Assembly: GCA_964420365.1 (NCBI GenBank)
Contig: CAYQTA010000050.1
Location: forward strand, 1-14,392
Reading direction: 5' to 3'
DNA: 14,392 bases
From: JAMOQA01 sp964420365
GTDB taxonomy: Bacteria; Acidobacteriota; Polarisedimenticolia; J045
Position numbers and translations under genes: made by a program
Notes under the pieces: model-generated
Told to the model about the DNA's origin: nothing
The model's database searches: none
Seen by the model: only the letters and a program-made list of their open reading frames with translations
Shown here: in pieces, positions 14,236 to 14,392 of the stretch
Layout of the letters: each line of letters begins with the position of its first letter
How positions within the stretch are numbered: the stretch's first letter is position 1

Positions 14236-14392
14236 TCAGCAGATCCGCGGGAGGTCGTGGCCCGAGAGAAGGTCGAGGGGCCGCAGGCTCCCGGTGTCGG
14301 TCTCCAGCAGGACCGGCGGCATCCCCTCGCCGCGGGTGACGACCCGGCCGACCCGGGCGGCCTCCCGGCCCAGCGGGTGTTCCCGCAGGACG
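14236..14392 (-). CDS. hypE: HypE, hydrogenase maturation protein (carbamoyl dehydratase), C-terminal fragment
   Basis: Only the last 51 residues lie in the window. They read REHPLGREAARVGRVV...VLLETDTGSLRPLDLLSG and end in HDLPRIC before the stop. The C-terminal PRIC is the HypE hallmark: its cysteine takes a carbamoyl group from HypF and is dehydrated to a thiocyanate that supplies the CN ligands of the [NiFe]-hydrogenase iron. The gene enters from the right edge and ends 6 nt from the convergent kinase operon. It implies that the organism makes at least one [NiFe] hydrogenase, with other hyp genes probably further right. Confidence 0.88.
   Translation of the reverse strand, partial: VLREHPLGREAARVGRVVTRGEGMPPVLLETDTGSLRPLDLLSGHDLPRIC

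Overview
This is a very GC-rich stretch from a Gram-negative-type bacterium with complex signalling. Evidence is a sigma-54 enhancer-binding protein with an FHA domain, a second FHA protein, a membrane-spanning Ser/Thr kinase with a large extracytoplasmic region, several exported proteins and a [NiFe]-hydrogenase maturation gene. This combination is typical of Myxococcota, Acidobacteriota, Planctomycetota and similar lineages. The sequence alone does not fix the phylum. I see no tRNA, rRNA, insertion sequence, integrase or CRISPR array, and gene packing looks chromosomal.

Layout. Minus strand 1-1440: DNA polymerase IV (dinB), which reads without any stop into the start of a CYTH domain at the left edge. 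Plus 1499-2986: FemAB/BioF2-like GNAT protein, divergent from dinB. Plus 3116-3832: exported FKBP-type prolyl isomerase. Minus 3869-5740: FHA-GAF-AAA+-Fis sigma-54 activator. 5741-6102: a 362-bp divergent regulatory region. Plus 6103-8344: two-gene operon (membrane-anchored FHA protein, then a 550-residue exported helical protein of unknown function). 8345-8489: terminator and upstream region of the kinase operon. Plus 8490-14229: three overlapping genes (Ser/Thr kinase, secreted Cys-rich helical/propeller-like protein, secreted Cys-rich PDZ-like protein). Minus 14236-14392: C-terminus of HypE.

How they fit. The best-supported unit is 3869-8344. An activator gene faces a near-perfect -24/-12 promoter (6047-6062). 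Between them lie two nearly identical dyads, GGGACG-N4-CATCCC, in opposite orientation with centres 102 bp apart. The second dyad is again about 102 bp upstream of the -12 element, the normal geometry for an enhancer-binding protein. The regulated operon encodes a second FHA protein, and a transmembrane Ser/Thr kinase operon follows directly. The inference is a phosphothreonine relay: the kinase senses through an extracytoplasmic Cys-rich/PEGA-like region and its secreted partners, FHA domains read the phosphorylation, and sigma-54 transcription of the 6103-8344 operon is the output. The activator carries GVATGV in place of the GAFTGA sigma-54 contact loop, and its own mRNA leader has four mutually exclusive G/C segments that could control its ribosome-binding site.

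Flanking genes (dinB/CYTH, GNAT, FKBP, hypE) look like ordinary housekeeping neighbours. The in-frame dinB-CYTH junction and the G-run/TANNNT/C-run motifs before several genes deserve checking.
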